This document shows, in pieces, positions 34,086-45,200 of a stretch of 64,000 nt of DNA. Below the pieces are notes generated by a model. That model saw only the letters and a list, made by a program, of their open reading frames with translations. It had not been told where the DNA came from and searched no databases. The position numbers and the translations under genes were made by a program. The DNA is from Xanthobacter flavus (lineage in GTDB: Bacteria > Pseudomonadota > Alphaproteobacteria > Rhizobiales > Xanthobacteraceae), in NCBI RefSeq assembly GCF_017875275.1, contig NZ_JAGGML010000001.1, positions 4,671,001 to 4,735,000 on the forward strand. The letters run 5' to 3'. The first letter of the stretch is position 1. The number at the start of each line of letters is the position of its first letter.

Positions 34086-35081
34086 TTAAGCCGGCTGAAG
34101 CTGCCGGCGCGCGAGCGTTTCTTCCCACTCCAGCGCCGAACGGACGATGACTTCCAGATCGTCGAACCGGGGTCGCCAGTTGAGTTCGGCCTGGATGCGG
34201 CTCGAATCCGCGACCAGGCGGGCGGGGTCGCCCGGCCGGCGCTCGCGCACGATGACCGGGAACTGGACTTTCGACACCCGGCGGACCACATTGAGGACTT
34301 CGCGCACCGAAAAGCCGCGACCGTAGCCGCAATTGTAGACGAGGCGTGTCGCGCCAGCCCTCAGCCCATCGAGAGCGGCAAGGTGCGCCGCCACCAGGTC
34401 CGCCACATGCACATAGTCGCGGATGCAGGTGCCGTCAGGCGTATCGTAATCCTCGCCGTAGAGATCGACGTGGGGACGACGGCCCGCAACCGCTTCGGCC
34501 GCAACCTTGATGAGATGGGTCGCGCGGCGCGAGGACTGGCCGCAGCGGCCCGCCGGATCTGCCCCCGCCACGTTGAAGTAACGCAGCACGGCGTGGGAAA
34601 GCGGGTGTGCCGCGGCAATGTCCGTAAGCATCCATTCGGTCGCGAGCTTCGACCGGCCGTATGGGGTGATCGGACGCTTGTCCGCCGTTTCCGGAATGAG
34701 GTCGGTGCCGCCCTCGCCATAGACGGCGGCGGTGGAGGAGAAAATCAGGCGTTCCACACCGCTGGTGACTGCGGCTTCGAACAGGGCGCGCGAGCGCACC
34801 GTATTGTTCATGTAGTAATCGAGCGGCTGGGCAATGGAATCCACGACGACAATTCGCGCTGCGAAGTGGACGATGTCCCGAATGTCGTGCGCTTTGATCG
34901 TAGACCGGACCAGCGCGATGTCCCCGATATCACCGACGACGAGTGTCGCGGCCGACGGGACGGCATGGCGGTGCCCGGTGGAGAGGTCATCCAGCACGAC
35001 GACGCTTTCGCCCCGATCGACAAGAGCGTGCGCCATGTGGCTGCCAATATAACCAGCACCACCCGTCACCAAAATCGCCAT
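34086..35081 (-). CDS. galE: UDP-glucose 4-epimerase
   Basis: GalE (331 residues) interconverts UDP-glucose and UDP-galactose and so supplies galactose for surface polysaccharides. It has the NAD motif VTGGAGYIGSHMAHALVDRG, the SSTAAVYG serine, and the YGRSK catalytic tyrosine and lysine. Later conserved parts are LRYFNVAGADPAGRCGQ and YGEDYDTPDGTCIRDYVHV. The ATG at 35081 follows TGGAGA. It stands at the left edge of the polysaccharide locus, divergent from a glycosyltransferase. Confidence 0.95.
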   Translation of the reverse strand: MAILVTGGAGYIGSHMAHALVDRGESVVVLDDLSTGHRHAVPSAATLVVGDIGDIALVRSTIKAHDIRDIVHFAARIVVVDSIAQPLDYYMNNTVRSRALFEAAVTSGVERLIFSSTAAVYGEGGTDLIPETADKRPITPYGRSKLATEWMLTDIAAAHPLSHAVLRYFNVAGADPAGRCGQSSRRATHLIKVAAEAVAGRRPHVDLYGEDYDTPDGTCIRDYVHVADLVAAHLAALDGLRAGATRLVYNCGYGRGFSVREVLNVVRRVSKVQFPVIVRERRPGDPARLVADSSRIQAELNWRPRFDDLEVIVRSALEWEETLARRQLQPA

Positions 35082-35130
35082 CGTGCTGATCTCCAGCGTT
35101 TCGATGTCTTTCCTCCATTCCCTCTGGCGA

Positions 35131-35200
35131 TGCAACAAAAACGTGTTGCGCTGCAGGCTGGGGTGCGGGGGTTGTCCCCATTCCCCACGTCCTTGTTGCA
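35131..35200. promoter_or_regulatory. Inverted repeat in the galE/glycosyltransferase divergent region
   Basis: The octamer tgcaacaa (35131-35138) and its complement ttgttgca (35193-35200) lie 54 bases apart, with another gtgttgc at 35143-35149. They sit in the 181-base divergent gap that should contain the promoters for galE and for the glycosyltransferase at 35263. They might be paired operator half-sites. Short words like these can arise by chance. Confidence 0.25.
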
Positions 35201-35262
35201 CCGCCATCACAACGCAGGGTAAGTCAGCGGATGGCGTCGCAAGTGACGGGGTTTGCGTTTTG

Positions 35263-36678
35263 ATGTGCGGCGTGCCGCAGATAGTACCGAGTGCATCATC
35301 CCCGCGTCCGCTTCGCGTCGCGCTGTTCGTGCACGCCTTCTATCCGGACCACCTCTATGGAACCGAGGCCTACACCCTCGCTTTGGCGCGCCAGTTCAAG
35401 GCGTTGGGCCATGCCCCGACCGTGGTGACCGCGCGCGGGGCGGGCGAGCAGGGGCAGGCCGAGGAGGTCGTGCGATACGAGGTCGAGGGCATCCCGGTGG
35501 TCCGCATCGACCGCAACCGGAGCCCGTCGCGCTCCGCGCGCGAGGACTATGACCATCCCGCGCTCGCCCCGCTGATCGAGCGCATCCTGCGCGATCTGAA
35601 TCCGGATGTGGTTCATATCGCCCACCTCGCCAATTTCACGGCGACGCTCCCGCATGTGACCGCCCGGATGGGCATTCCGACGTTCGCGACGCTCACGGAT
35701 TTCTTCAATCTCTGCATCACCACGCGGCTGGAGTTGCCGGACGGGAGGCTCTGTCACGGGCCGAACGCGAGCCGCAGCAATTGCTTGTCCTGCGGCATGC
35801 TCGCGCGATCCGTGGAGCGGCCGAGCGCGTTCTGGCGGATCCTCGCGCAGCCTGCCGTCCGCACGGCTGCGGGTGTGACCGCCGCGATGCTTGCGCCAGT
35901 CCTGCCCTTTTCCCTCGGCCGCGACGCGCGGGCGGTTCGAGATCGGGCGCAGGTGCTCCGCGTTGCCCTCGCCCACTGCAAGGCCGCCTTCGCGCCCAGC
36001 ACCTTTCTGGCCGAGCTGTTCGATGCCCATGGGGCGGGACCGCCGCTGTTCCGCTCTCCTTTCGGCGTCGATATCGACCGGACGCCCAAGCCCCCCGCGC
36101 CGACCCGGCCGGTGCGCTTCGGCTTCATCGGCCAGCTGGCCTATCACAAGGGCCCGCACCTGCTGCTCCAGGCGTTGCGGGCGCTGCCGCGCGACGCCTT
36201 CACCGTCGACATCTGGGGATCGGAGAGCCTGTCGCCGGCCTATGCCCGCGACCTGCGCGCGGTGGCGGAACAGACGGTGCCGCCCTTGCCGGCGCGGTTC
36301 CGCGGCACCTTCGCGGAAAGCGAGATGGCGCGGCTTCTGGCCGACGTGGACGTGCTGGTGATGCCCTCCACCTGGTTCGAGAATGCGCCCTTGACCCTCC
36401 TCAAGGCCCTCGCCACCCATACCCCGGTGATCGTTTCGGACGTGCCGGGCATGACCGAGTTCGTCGAGGAGGGCGTCAACGGCTTTTCCTTCCCGCGCGG
36501 CGATGCGGAAGCGCTCGCCCTCGTGCTCCAACGCTTCGTGGACATGCCTGACCTTGCCGCCAACATGAGCCGGACGACCGCCTACGACCGCACCGAGCGC
36601 GACATGGCGCTGGACCTTCTCGCCTTCTACAGCGCCTTCGGCGTCGTGCCGGGCGGAACCGTCGCGGTCTCCGCTTGA
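35263..36678 (+). CDS. Glycosyltransferase family 4, paralogue of the one at 57902
   Basis: A 471-residue GT-B fold enzyme that probably adds one sugar to the growing capsule repeat. It begins RVALFVHAFYPDHLYGTEAYTLALAR; the C-terminal nucleotide-sugar half has GFIGQLAYHKGPHLLLQAL and ending motif ENAPLTLLKALATHTPVIVSDVPG with the EX7E acceptor/nucleotide glutamates. A cysteine triplet (LCHGP...NCLSC) recurs in two other glycosyltransferases of the locus. The start at 35263 (MCGVPQ) fits the alignment with the paralogue although no good ribosome-binding site is visible. The paralogue at 57902 is similar along its whole length. Confidence 0.88.
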   Translation: MCGVPQIVPSASSPRPLRVALFVHAFYPDHLYGTEAYTLALARQFKALGHAPTVVTARGAGEQGQAEEVVRYEVEGIPVVRIDRNRSPSRSAREDYDHPALAPLIERILRDLNPDVVHIAHLANFTATLPHVTARMGIPTFATLTDFFNLCITTRLELPDGRLCHGPNASRSNCLSCGMLARSVERPSAFWRILAQPAVRTAAGVTAAMLAPVLPFSLGRDARAVRDRAQVLRVALAHCKAAFAPSTFLAELFDAHGAGPPLFRSPFGVDIDRTPKPPAPTRPVRFGFIGQLAYHKGPHLLLQALRALPRDAFTVDIWGSESLSPAYARDLRAVAEQTVPPLPARFRGTFAESEMARLLADVDVLVMPSTWFENAPLTLLKALATHTPVIVSDVPGMTEFVEEGVNGFSFPRGDAEALALVLQRFVDMPDLAANMSRTTAYDRTERDMALDLLAFYSAFGVVPGGTVAVSA

Positions 36679-36688
36679 GGGGGCTGGC

Positions 36689-37879
36689 ATGAGGATCGCC
36701 ATCCTCGCGTCCGGCGTCCTGCCGGTGCTCGATGGCGTCACCGTCAGCGTCGATGCCCGGGTCCGCCGGCTGGTGGCGCGCGGCGACGAGGTGCTGCTGC
36801 TTGCGCCTGCCGCCGCCGACGGTGCGCGCCCCGCAGGTCTCCCTGAGGCCGTGACTTTCGTGGGCCTGCCGAGCGTGCCCTTCGGCGCGGCGGCTTCCGA
36901 CCGAAACGTGGTGCCGGCCGCCGCCCGGGAGATCGACCGGGCGCTGGCCGCCTTCCGGCCCGATCTCATCCATGTGGACGAACCCGAACGGCTGGCCCTC
37001 GGTCTCCGCCGCATTCCGGGGCAGGCGTTCGCGCGGCGCCACCGGGTTCCGCTGGTCGCCTTCTTCCACACCAATTTTGCCGATTATCTCGGCGCGGAAG
37101 GCCGCTACTACGGTCTTGTCGCGCCAGTTCGCGCTGTGGTCTGGCGTGTGGTGGCGCAGCTTTACAATCGCTATGACGCGACCCTTGTCCCGAGCGCGGG
37201 CTCGCTCGCGCGGCTCCGGCGCTTCGGCCTCGCGAATGGCCGCGCTGGCCGGTTCAACGGTGCCGACACGCGCGGCTTCCGCCCCGATCTGCGCCAGCCC
37301 GGCTATTGGGCCGACCGCTGGGCGCGACCGGACATCGACGGGCGCGTGGTGATGCTGATCGCCGGCCGGCTGACCGCCGACAAGGGGTGGGCGGACTGGC
37401 AGCGCGTGCTGCCGGCGCTCGCCGTGCGGCTGGGTGATGCTCTCGCGATCGTGGTCGCGGGGGATGGCGCCCTGCGGGGCGAGGTGGAGCGGCTGGTCGC
37501 GCCTCTGCCAGCGGGATGTCTCACGGGTGCGGTGCCCCGCGCGGAGATGGGCGCGCTGCTCGCCAACAGCGACCTCTATGCCACCCTGTCCCGCTTCGAG
37601 AACGCCAGCCTTGCGGTCTATGAGGCCCTGGCCAGCGGCCTTCCCGTGCTCGGCCTCGAGGCCGGCGGACTGCCGGGGCAGGTGCGCCACGGCGTCGATG
37701 GCCTGTTGTTCAGGCCCGGCGATGCGTCCGGCTTCGTCGGGGGCTTGGCGCGATTGGTGGAGGACGAGGACGCCCGTCGTGCCCTCCGCGAGGGGGCCTT
37801 GGCGCAGCGCCCCCTGCTGGACTGGGACAGCGCGTTCGCGGCGTGGCGCGATGCACTCAGCGCGGACGATCCCCCGTAA
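36689..37879 (+). CDS. Glycosyltransferase family 4
   Basis: This 396-residue GT-B enzyme starts with MRIAILASGVLPVLDGVTVSV, the donor/acceptor N-terminal domain of SqdX/MgtA-like GT4 proteins. The C-terminal half shows MLIAGRLTADKGW and LYATLSRFENASLAVYEALASGLPVLG with the EX7E pair. GAGGGGG lies about 6 bases before the ATG, 10 bases after the preceding glycosyltransferase, so the two form an operon. It overlaps the convergent alpha-oxoamine synthase gene by 23 bases. Sugar specificity cannot be read. Confidence 0.88.
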   Translation: MRIAILASGVLPVLDGVTVSVDARVRRLVARGDEVLLLAPAAADGARPAGLPEAVTFVGLPSVPFGAAASDRNVVPAAAREIDRALAAFRPDLIHVDEPERLALGLRRIPGQAFARRHRVPLVAFFHTNFADYLGAEGRYYGLVAPVRAVVWRVVAQLYNRYDATLVPSAGSLARLRRFGLANGRAGRFNGADTRGFRPDLRQPGYWADRWARPDIDGRVVMLIAGRLTADKGWADWQRVLPALAVRLGDALAIVVAGDGALRGEVERLVAPLPAGCLTGAVPRAEMGALLANSDLYATLSRFENASLAVYEALASGLPVLGLEAGGLPGQVRHGVDGLLFRPGDASGFVGGLARLVEDEDARRALREGALAQRPLLDWDSAFAAWRDALSADDPP

Positions 37880-39194
37880 GCCCCAGAGCCGAGGCTTCTT
37901 CGGCCAGCGCCTCAAGCGCCGCGTCGATCTGCTGGGGGCTATGCGCGGCGGAGAGGAAGAAGCGCAGCCGCGCCGAGCGTTCCGGCACCCCCGGCGGCAG
38001 CACCGGGAAGGCGTTGATGCCGCGCTCCAGCAGGCGCTGGGCGAGGATCACGGTCTTGATGGTCTCGCCCACCATGATCGGCACGATGCCGGCGCCCCAG
38101 GACGGCCCTACATCGAGACCGAGCGCGGCGGCGCCATCGCGGAAGGTCCGGCTGTTGGCCTGGAGGCGCTGAACGCGCTCCGGCTCCTCCAGCATCAGGC
38201 CGAGCGCCATGCGCGCGGCTTCCGCCACCGGCACCGGCAGGCCGACGCTGTAGACCATGCCCGGCGCGAACGCCTTGAGATAAGCGACCATCGCGGCCGG
38301 CCCGGCGATGTAGCCGCCGCAGCTCACCAGCGATTTCGAAAGCGTGCCGAACCAGATGTCCACGGCCCGCGGATCGACGGCCGCATGTTCGGCGATGCCC
38401 CGTCCCGTCGCGCCGAGCACGCCGAGGCCATGCGCGTCGTCGATCATCAGCCAGAAGCCGAACCGCGCCTTCAGCGCCACGAGACGGGCGAGGTCCGGCC
38501 CGTCGCCATCCATGGAGAACAGGCCCTCGCTGACCACCAGCACCCGCTCGAACCGGTGGCGCTCGCGCTCCAGCATGGCTTCCAGCGCGTCGAGATCGTT
38601 ATGGGGAAAGGTGCGGCGGGTGGCCGGCGCATATTGCGCGCCGAGCACCACGGAATTGTGCATGAAAGCGTCGGTGACGACGAGATCCTTCGGCCCCATC
38701 AGCGTCGGAAGGACGGCGATGGCTGTCGCGTGGCCGCTCACGAAGGCAATCGCATCCTCGGCCCCGTAAAGGCCGGCCAGCGCCCGCTCCAGCGCCAGAT
38801 GGGCCGGGCGCTCGCCGGACGAGAGGCGGCTGCCCGACACGCTGGTGCCCCACGTCTCGGCCGCTTCGGCGACGGCGCCGATGATACGCGGATCGCCATT
38901 GAGGCCGAGATAATCGTAGCTGGCGAAATTGACGACATCCCGCCCCTCGATGCGGGCGGTGGCGCCGGACCGTCCCTCATGGAGGCGGTGGTAGGGGTTT
39001 TTCAGGCCCAGCATGTCGGCCGCCGCCTGCTGCGCGGACAGTTCCTTGTAGCGGGGCAGGTTCTCGAACGAGAGGAGCCTGTCTCGATCCACGAAGGCGG
39101 GGGAGGCGGCGGGCGCCGGCACGGCGCTGCCCTCGCGCATCTCGCCGAGGAGACGCGCAAGGTCGTCGTCGGACAGTCCGCGACGCCCGCTCAC
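37857..39194 (-). CDS. rkpG: PLP-dependent alpha-oxoamine synthase, RkpG-like
   Basis: A 445-residue class II PLP enzyme of the family of 8-amino-7-oxononanoate synthase, aminoketobutyrate CoA ligase and serine palmitoyltransferase. These join an amino acid to an acyl thioester with loss of CO2. The family core starts at about residue 86 (VNFASYDYLGLNG). It has MIDDAHGLGVLG (Asp252, His255) and the PLP lysine in FGTLSKSL (Lys287). The 80-residue N-terminal extension is unlike biotin enzymes. It starts 10 bases after the polyketide synthase stop, so the likely acyl donor is the PKS carrier domain. S. meliloti RkpG, required for K-antigen, is the closest characterised analogue I know. Symbol by analogy. 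Confidence 0.85.
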   Translation of the reverse strand: MSGRRGLSDDDLARLLGEMREGSAVPAPAASPAFVDRDRLLSFENLPRYKELSAQQAAADMLGLKNPYHRLHEGRSGATARIEGRDVVNFASYDYLGLNGDPRIIGAVAEAAETWGTSVSGSRLSSGERPAHLALERALAGLYGAEDAIAFVSGHATAIAVLPTLMGPKDLVVTDAFMHNSVVLGAQYAPATRRTFPHNDLDALEAMLERERHRFERVLVVSEGLFSMDGDGPDLARLVALKARFGFWLMIDDAHGLGVLGATGRGIAEHAAVDPRAVDIWFGTLSKSLVSCGGYIAGPAAMVAYLKAFAPGMVYSVGLPVPVAEAARMALGLMLEEPERVQRLQANSRTFRDGAAALGLDVGPSWGAGIVPIMVGETIKTVILAQRLLERGINAFPVLPPGVPERSARLRFFLSAAHSPQQIDAALEALAEEASALGLTGDRPR

Positions 39195-39204
39195 GGCAGC
39201 AGCC

Positions 39205-42200
39205 TCATGATGCGGTCCCCCTGGCGTCGCGTGAGCCGGCGGCCATTTCCGTCAGGGCTTCGATGGACTTGGCGTCGATGTCGATGCCGTGCCGTGCTGC
39301 GAGGGCGGCCTGCTCGGGGGCGAGCACCACCGCCGGCGCACTTTCGGCCGGCGGCGCGCTCTCGGGAGTCCGGAGGCTGGACAGCGCCACGGCGGCCAGA
39401 TCGTCGAGCGTGCGCCCGCTGCCGATGGAGAGCAGCGGCAGCTCGAAGCCGAACTTCTTCTCCAGCGTGAGGCGCAGTTCCAGCGCCATCAGCGAATCCA
39501 TGCCGAGTTCGGAGAGCGCCGCCGTCCCCGTCACGGCCTCCGGCGCGAGGCGGAGGATGCCGGCGACCTCGCGGCCGAGCACATCGCGCATGAGCGCGCG
39601 CGCCTCGACATCGCCGAGGCCGGCAAGCTGCTCCATCAGATCCTCGCCGCTGCCCGCCGCGCCGTCCGCCGTGGTGGAGAACAGGCGGGGGAAGGTGGGC
39701 GTGCGCAGCACCGGCAGCTGGCTGGCGATGGCGGTGCGGTTCACCTGCGCGTAGACGTTCACCACGTCCGCCGCATCGCCCTGCGCCATCAGCCGGCCGA
39801 GAAAGCCCAGCGCCTCGGCGGAGGCGATGCCGGCGACGCCGGTTGCCCGCGTCAGCCTCTGGCCGAGGTCCTGGTCCTTGGCGATGACGCCGGCATCGGA
39901 GATGGCGCCCCACGCGACGGCGAGGCCCGGAAGTCCACGCGCGCGGCGGTTGCGCACCACGCCTTCCAAGAAGGCGTTGGCCGCCACGTAGGCGCCCTGT
40001 CCGGGACTGCCGATCATGGCCGAGGCGGAGGAATAGACGATGAAATGGTCCACCGGATGCCGTTCGGTGATCCGGTCCAGCGCGAGAACGCCGTCCACCT
40101 TCGGCGCCAGAACCGCGTCGAGGCTCTCCGCATCGAGATTGGGGATGGCGCCGTCGCGCAGCACCATCGCGGTGTGGATCACGCTCGAAAGTGGGCCGTG
40201 ATCGGCCACGAGCCGCTCCACCAGCGCCTCCAGCGCGGCGGGGTCGCGAGCATCCGCCTGCGCGACGACGATCCGCGCGCCGGCCGCGCGGGCAGCCTCG
40301 ATGCGGGCGAGGTCGCCGGCCGCACGCACGCCCGAGCGGGAGGCGATGGCCACTGTGCCGGCGGTCTGTGCCGCCAGCCACAGGGCCGTCTCCAGCCCGA
40401 AGCCGCCGTTGCCGCCTAGCACGAGATGCACGCCGGTGCGCAGGGCCGGCGTTTCCCGCGTATTGGAAACGACACGCCCCGAGCGGGGCGGGCGCACCAC
40501 GATCTTGCCCACGTGCCGCGCCGCCTGCATCTGGCGGAAGGCATCTTCCGTCGCCGATCCTTCCATGATGCGGTACGGAATCGGCTGGAGCGAGCCGCTC
40601 GCAAACGCTTCGCCGATCTCGGCCATCAGCGCCGTTGCCCGCGCCTTGTCGTGGGCGAGCAACTGGTCGAGGTCCACGCCGAAATAGCTGATATTGCGGG
40701 CGAAGGGGCGCAGTCCGACAGTCGTGTTGGACAGGAAATCGCGCTTGCCCAGCTCGATGAAGCGACCAAACGGCTTCACCAGCTTCAGGCTCGCCGCCAT
40801 GGCGTCGCCGGCCAGCGAGTTCAGCACGACATCGACCTTGCCGTGATCGCGCGCGATGTCGCGGGCGAAGGCGAGATCGCGGGAGTTGTAGACGGCCTCC
40901 ACGCCCAGCTCCTTGAGGAGCGCTGCCTTCTCCGGCGTGCCGGCGGTGGCAATCACCCGCGCGCCGCGCGCGAGGGCGATACCCACGGCGGCGAGGCCCA
41001 CGCCGCCAGCGGCGCCGTGCACCAGCACGGTCTCGCCAGCAGTGAGGCGGGCGCGGTCGATAAGGGCGTACCAGGCCGTGGCGAACACCACCGGCACGGC
41101 GGCCGCCGCCTCGAGGGCAAGGGTCTCCGGCACCCTGAAGGCGAACCACGCCGGCACCGTCACATGAGAAGAGAAGGCGTCCGGCGCAAAGCCCATCACG
41201 CGGTCCCCGACGGCGTGGTCCGTGACACCGGGACCCACCCGCGTCACCGTGCCGGCCATCTCGAAGCCGAGTGACGCGCCGGTGAGGCCCGGGCCGAGGA
41301 TGTCATCGTCGAGCGCCCCAAGCGCCAGCATCACATCGCGGAAATTCAGGCCGGTCGCGGCCACCTCGATCTCGATCTGCCCCTCCTCGGGGGCGATGCG
41401 CGGCTCGGCGCGCCACTCCATGGCCCCGAGCGCGCCCTGGCGGCCTACATGGAGCCGTGTGCGATGGGCCTCGTCGATCGAAATCGCCGCGTGCGCAGGG
41501 CCGCGGCGGACCCGGACAGCGTACTCCCCCGTGGGGCGCGAAACCCGTTCCGTCTCCAGACCGGGAGCGTCGATGATGCGGCGGACGCGGCGTGCGGCAG
41601 CAGCGTCGAGGGTCCCCACATCGATGAGGCGGAGGTCGAGGCCGGGCGTCTCGTTCATCGCCACCCGGACGAAGGCCGAGACGGCGACCGCCAGCGGATC
41701 CAGCACCTCACCCGGCTGTTGACGGCCCTGCGCGGTGATGACCCACAACCGCGTGTCCGCCGCTGCCGCCCAGGCGATCTGCGCTTTGAGGTCGAGCAGG
41801 GCGGAAGCCAATGCATCGCGCGGTGTGGCCTCGGCGTCGAAGACCATCGGCAGGACCAGTGCCCGCAGGCCGGTCTCCGGCTCGGGCGGCGTTCCGCCGA
41901 TGACCCGATCGGCGGCGCTCGCCAACGCCAGTGCGAAGGTCGGGGCGCGATCGCCGACGACCCAGACAGGCGCGCTCACCTCGGGTGGCGGTGCGGGGGC
42001 GATGGAAGCGGTGAGCAGGACGGTGCCTGAACCGTCGCTCCGGATGGCATCGACCGCGCCCGCGCGTCGCAGGGCATCTTCCACCAGTTCAGGGGCTGGC
42101 CGCTGTCTCGCCGCGGCGGCCTCGGGATCGGGCGCACCCAGCAGAAGGTCGAGGGCCGCGTCGAAGGCCGGGATGGCGACCGTCACCTGCGCACCGGGGC

Positions 42201-45200
42201 AGCGGGGCGCCACGCGCTCAAGCACGTTGACGTCGGCGGTGGTATCGGCAAGGCCGAGCACGAGATCGATCGGCGGGACAGCGGCATCCGGTGCGGCGCC
42301 GTCGACCACGGAAAAGGCGTCCATTCCGGGCATGGACGCGAGGCGCTCACACTCGACGGCATTCGCGCCGAAGATCGTCACCTGAGCGCGCCCGTCACGG
42401 GCGAACGGAAGCAGGAGGGCGATCAGAGCCGCGCCGGGCCGCGAGCCGGCGACGATCTGGATCGGTCGCGGCGCGCAGGCGGCAATACGTGCCTCGATGG
42501 CATCCCGCAACGTTCCGAGCGTCGCGGCGGCGGATACCGACTCCGTCTCGAACTGCTCAGCGAGGTGGGCGGGAAGGTCGGAGCCACCTTCCGAGAGCGA
42601 AGCGGGTAGGCTGGCCACGAGATGCGCGGCAAGACGGATCTCGGCGTTCGCCTGCGGAAATCGCTCGGCGAGTGAGCGGAAGATCAACTGGGACGGCGGA
42701 GGAGCCGCCTCCTTCAGGTGCCAGCCCGTTTCAGAGTGCTCGGCAAGGCCGCACGCGGCCAGATAGCCCATGAGCACCGCCGAGCAGCCTTCGGAGGCGC
42801 GCAAGAGGAGGCCGGTATCGGCTTGGGATGCGCACTCATACGCGAAGGAGCGCACGAAGGCGCGCAGCAACAGTGCCGCATCGCTCGCCTCGGGCCGCAC
42901 CTCGATCGCGCGGCCGGGCGGCGTCGCCGCGTCCATGCGCACGGGCTCGATGTCCACGTGGAACTGGCGTTCCTCGTCCGGACGCTGCGACAGTACCACC
43001 TCGCGCAGCACGAGATCGGCGACCTCAGCGACGACGCTGTCGTCGGCGGCCAGCAAGGTGAGGTCCACCACCGCGGTAAAGCGGTTCTTGCGCTTGCGGC
43101 GCATGATGCTTCGGGTGACCGCTGCGCCCGGCTGCCAGACCCGGAGCGCACCGAAGCGCACCGGCAGGTGGGTGCGCGTCTCGCCCTCCACCACGTCGGC
43201 GTCGAGGAACAGCATGTGCAGCGCCGCGTCGAGCGCGGTCGGATCGATCAGCAGCCTGTCTTGATATGCGCCGAGCGGCGGACGGCCCGGCGCGATCTGC
43301 GCGATGCCGGAGTCGGCATCGCGGACCACGCGGCGCACGCGGCGGAAGCTTGGTCCGTAGTCGAGGCCACAGCGCATGGCGGCGGCATAGACTTCGTCCT
43401 CGCTCACCTGCCAGGCGTCGGAAGGCACCGGCCCGGGCTGGCGGGCGGCCTCACCCACCGCGAGCGACAGCCGGCCGGTAGCGTGCAGCACGAAGGCGCC
43501 GCCGGCGAGCCGGTGGCGGGACCAGATCTCACAGGTGCGAGTGGTCGCCTCGAAGCGCGTGGAAACCTCGCGCATGCTGCCTTCGGCAAGGGCGAGAGGA
43601 CGCAGGATGTCGAAATCGGAAAGCTCCAGCGGGCCTTCGCCGAGTTCCGCGCGGCCGACCGAAAGCATCATCTCGGCGAGCGCAGCTCCGGGGACCACGG
43701 CCTCGCCGTCCACCCGATGGTCACCAAGATAGGGCACGATCTCGGCGTCAACCCAGGCATGCCATTCCGGCACGCCCTCGCTCACCTTGAGGCCGAGCAG
43801 AGGGTGGGGCGCGGGTGCATCGTTGAGTCGTCCGTAGAGGCCGATGGCCTCGGACGTGGTGGGCAGCACATAGTGCTGCCGGTCCCAAGCATAATGGGGC
43901 AGGGAGAGGGGCGGGGGAGGGGCGCCGAAGCTCCGTTCCGCTTCGGGCTCGAGGCCGCGCGCCGCAAGGCGGGCGACCAGCGCATGCACCGGATCGCCAT
44001 CGGCCTGGTCGTCCCGCTCGGAAAGGCTGCCAAGGCATTCGGCGGTGACGCCGGCCTCGCGCAAAGTGTCGCCTGTGGGACCGACCAGGATCGGCCGTGC
44101 CCCGATCTCCACGAAATGGGTGCCGCCCAGTGCCCCGGCGGCCTCGACCGCTGCCGCGAAACGCACCGGCAGGCGGATGTTGTGCCACCAGTATTCGGCG
44201 TCGAGGGCGGGTCCGGCGAGGACCGACCCGGTCACGCTCGAGACGAAGGTGGCGCGGGTTTCGCGGGGGGCGAGGCCGGCCAGATCTTCGCGGATGGCCT
44301 GTTCGGCCCCGTCCAGGAGGCCGGAATGGAACGGATAGGCGATATCGAGTGCGACGGAGGCGATCCGCTGCAGCCGAGCTGCCTTTTCTGCGAGGGCAAT
44401 CGAGGTTTCCGGACCGCTCAGCGTCACCGATCCAGGGCCGTTATAGGCCGCGACCACAAGGCCGGGCGCAGCGAGACCGGCGACGAAGGCATCCGCCTGC
44501 GCCGGCCCGGCGGCGAGCGCGATCATGCGGCCGAGGCCGGCAACGCTCTCCTGCCGCTGGCTGCGGTGATGGATGAGATGGACGGCCTGCTCCAGGTCGA
44601 GCGCTCCGCTCGCCAGCGCCGCAGCGACCTCGCCTACGCTGTGGCCCAGCACCACGTCGGGCACCACGCCCTCGGCCTCCAGCGCGGCCGTGAGTGAGGC
44701 CTGGATGGCGAAGAGCAGCGGCTGTGCCACGCTGGTGCGGCCAAGGCGGGTGGCGAGGTCCGGTGCTTCCAGCGCTTCCGCCAGAGACCAGCCGCCGACG
44801 TCCCGATAGAGCGCATCGATCGCGGTGAAGGCCGCGCGAAAGGCGGGGTTGCGGACGAGCGCGGTCCGCCCCATGCCCACCCATTGCGCGCCATTGCCGC
44901 TGTAGACGAAGACCGTCTTGCCGGGGCGCACCTGAACCTTGCCCGTGGCAACGGAGGGGACCGCCTCTTCCCGAGCAAACCCGCGCAAGGCTGCCGCCAT
45001 GTCCCTGGCATCGCCCACCGGCAGTGCAAGCCGAAGGTCCATCCGTTCGCGCTGATGGAAGGCGGCGGAGGCGATCGTCGCGGGCGACACATCGCCGGCC
45101 TCGATCCGCTCGGCATAGCCGGCAGCAAGCCCCCGTAGCGCTGCCTGGGACCGCGCGGAGAGCAGCAGTAGGCGTGAGTCCGATGCCGTCTGCGGCTGGG

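Noticed and set aside
34986-35262. An upstream extension of the 35263 glycosyltransferase to 35083
   Set aside because: The added residues are Cys- and Pro-rich with no similarity to the paralogue at 57902, and they would overlap the galE promoter region.
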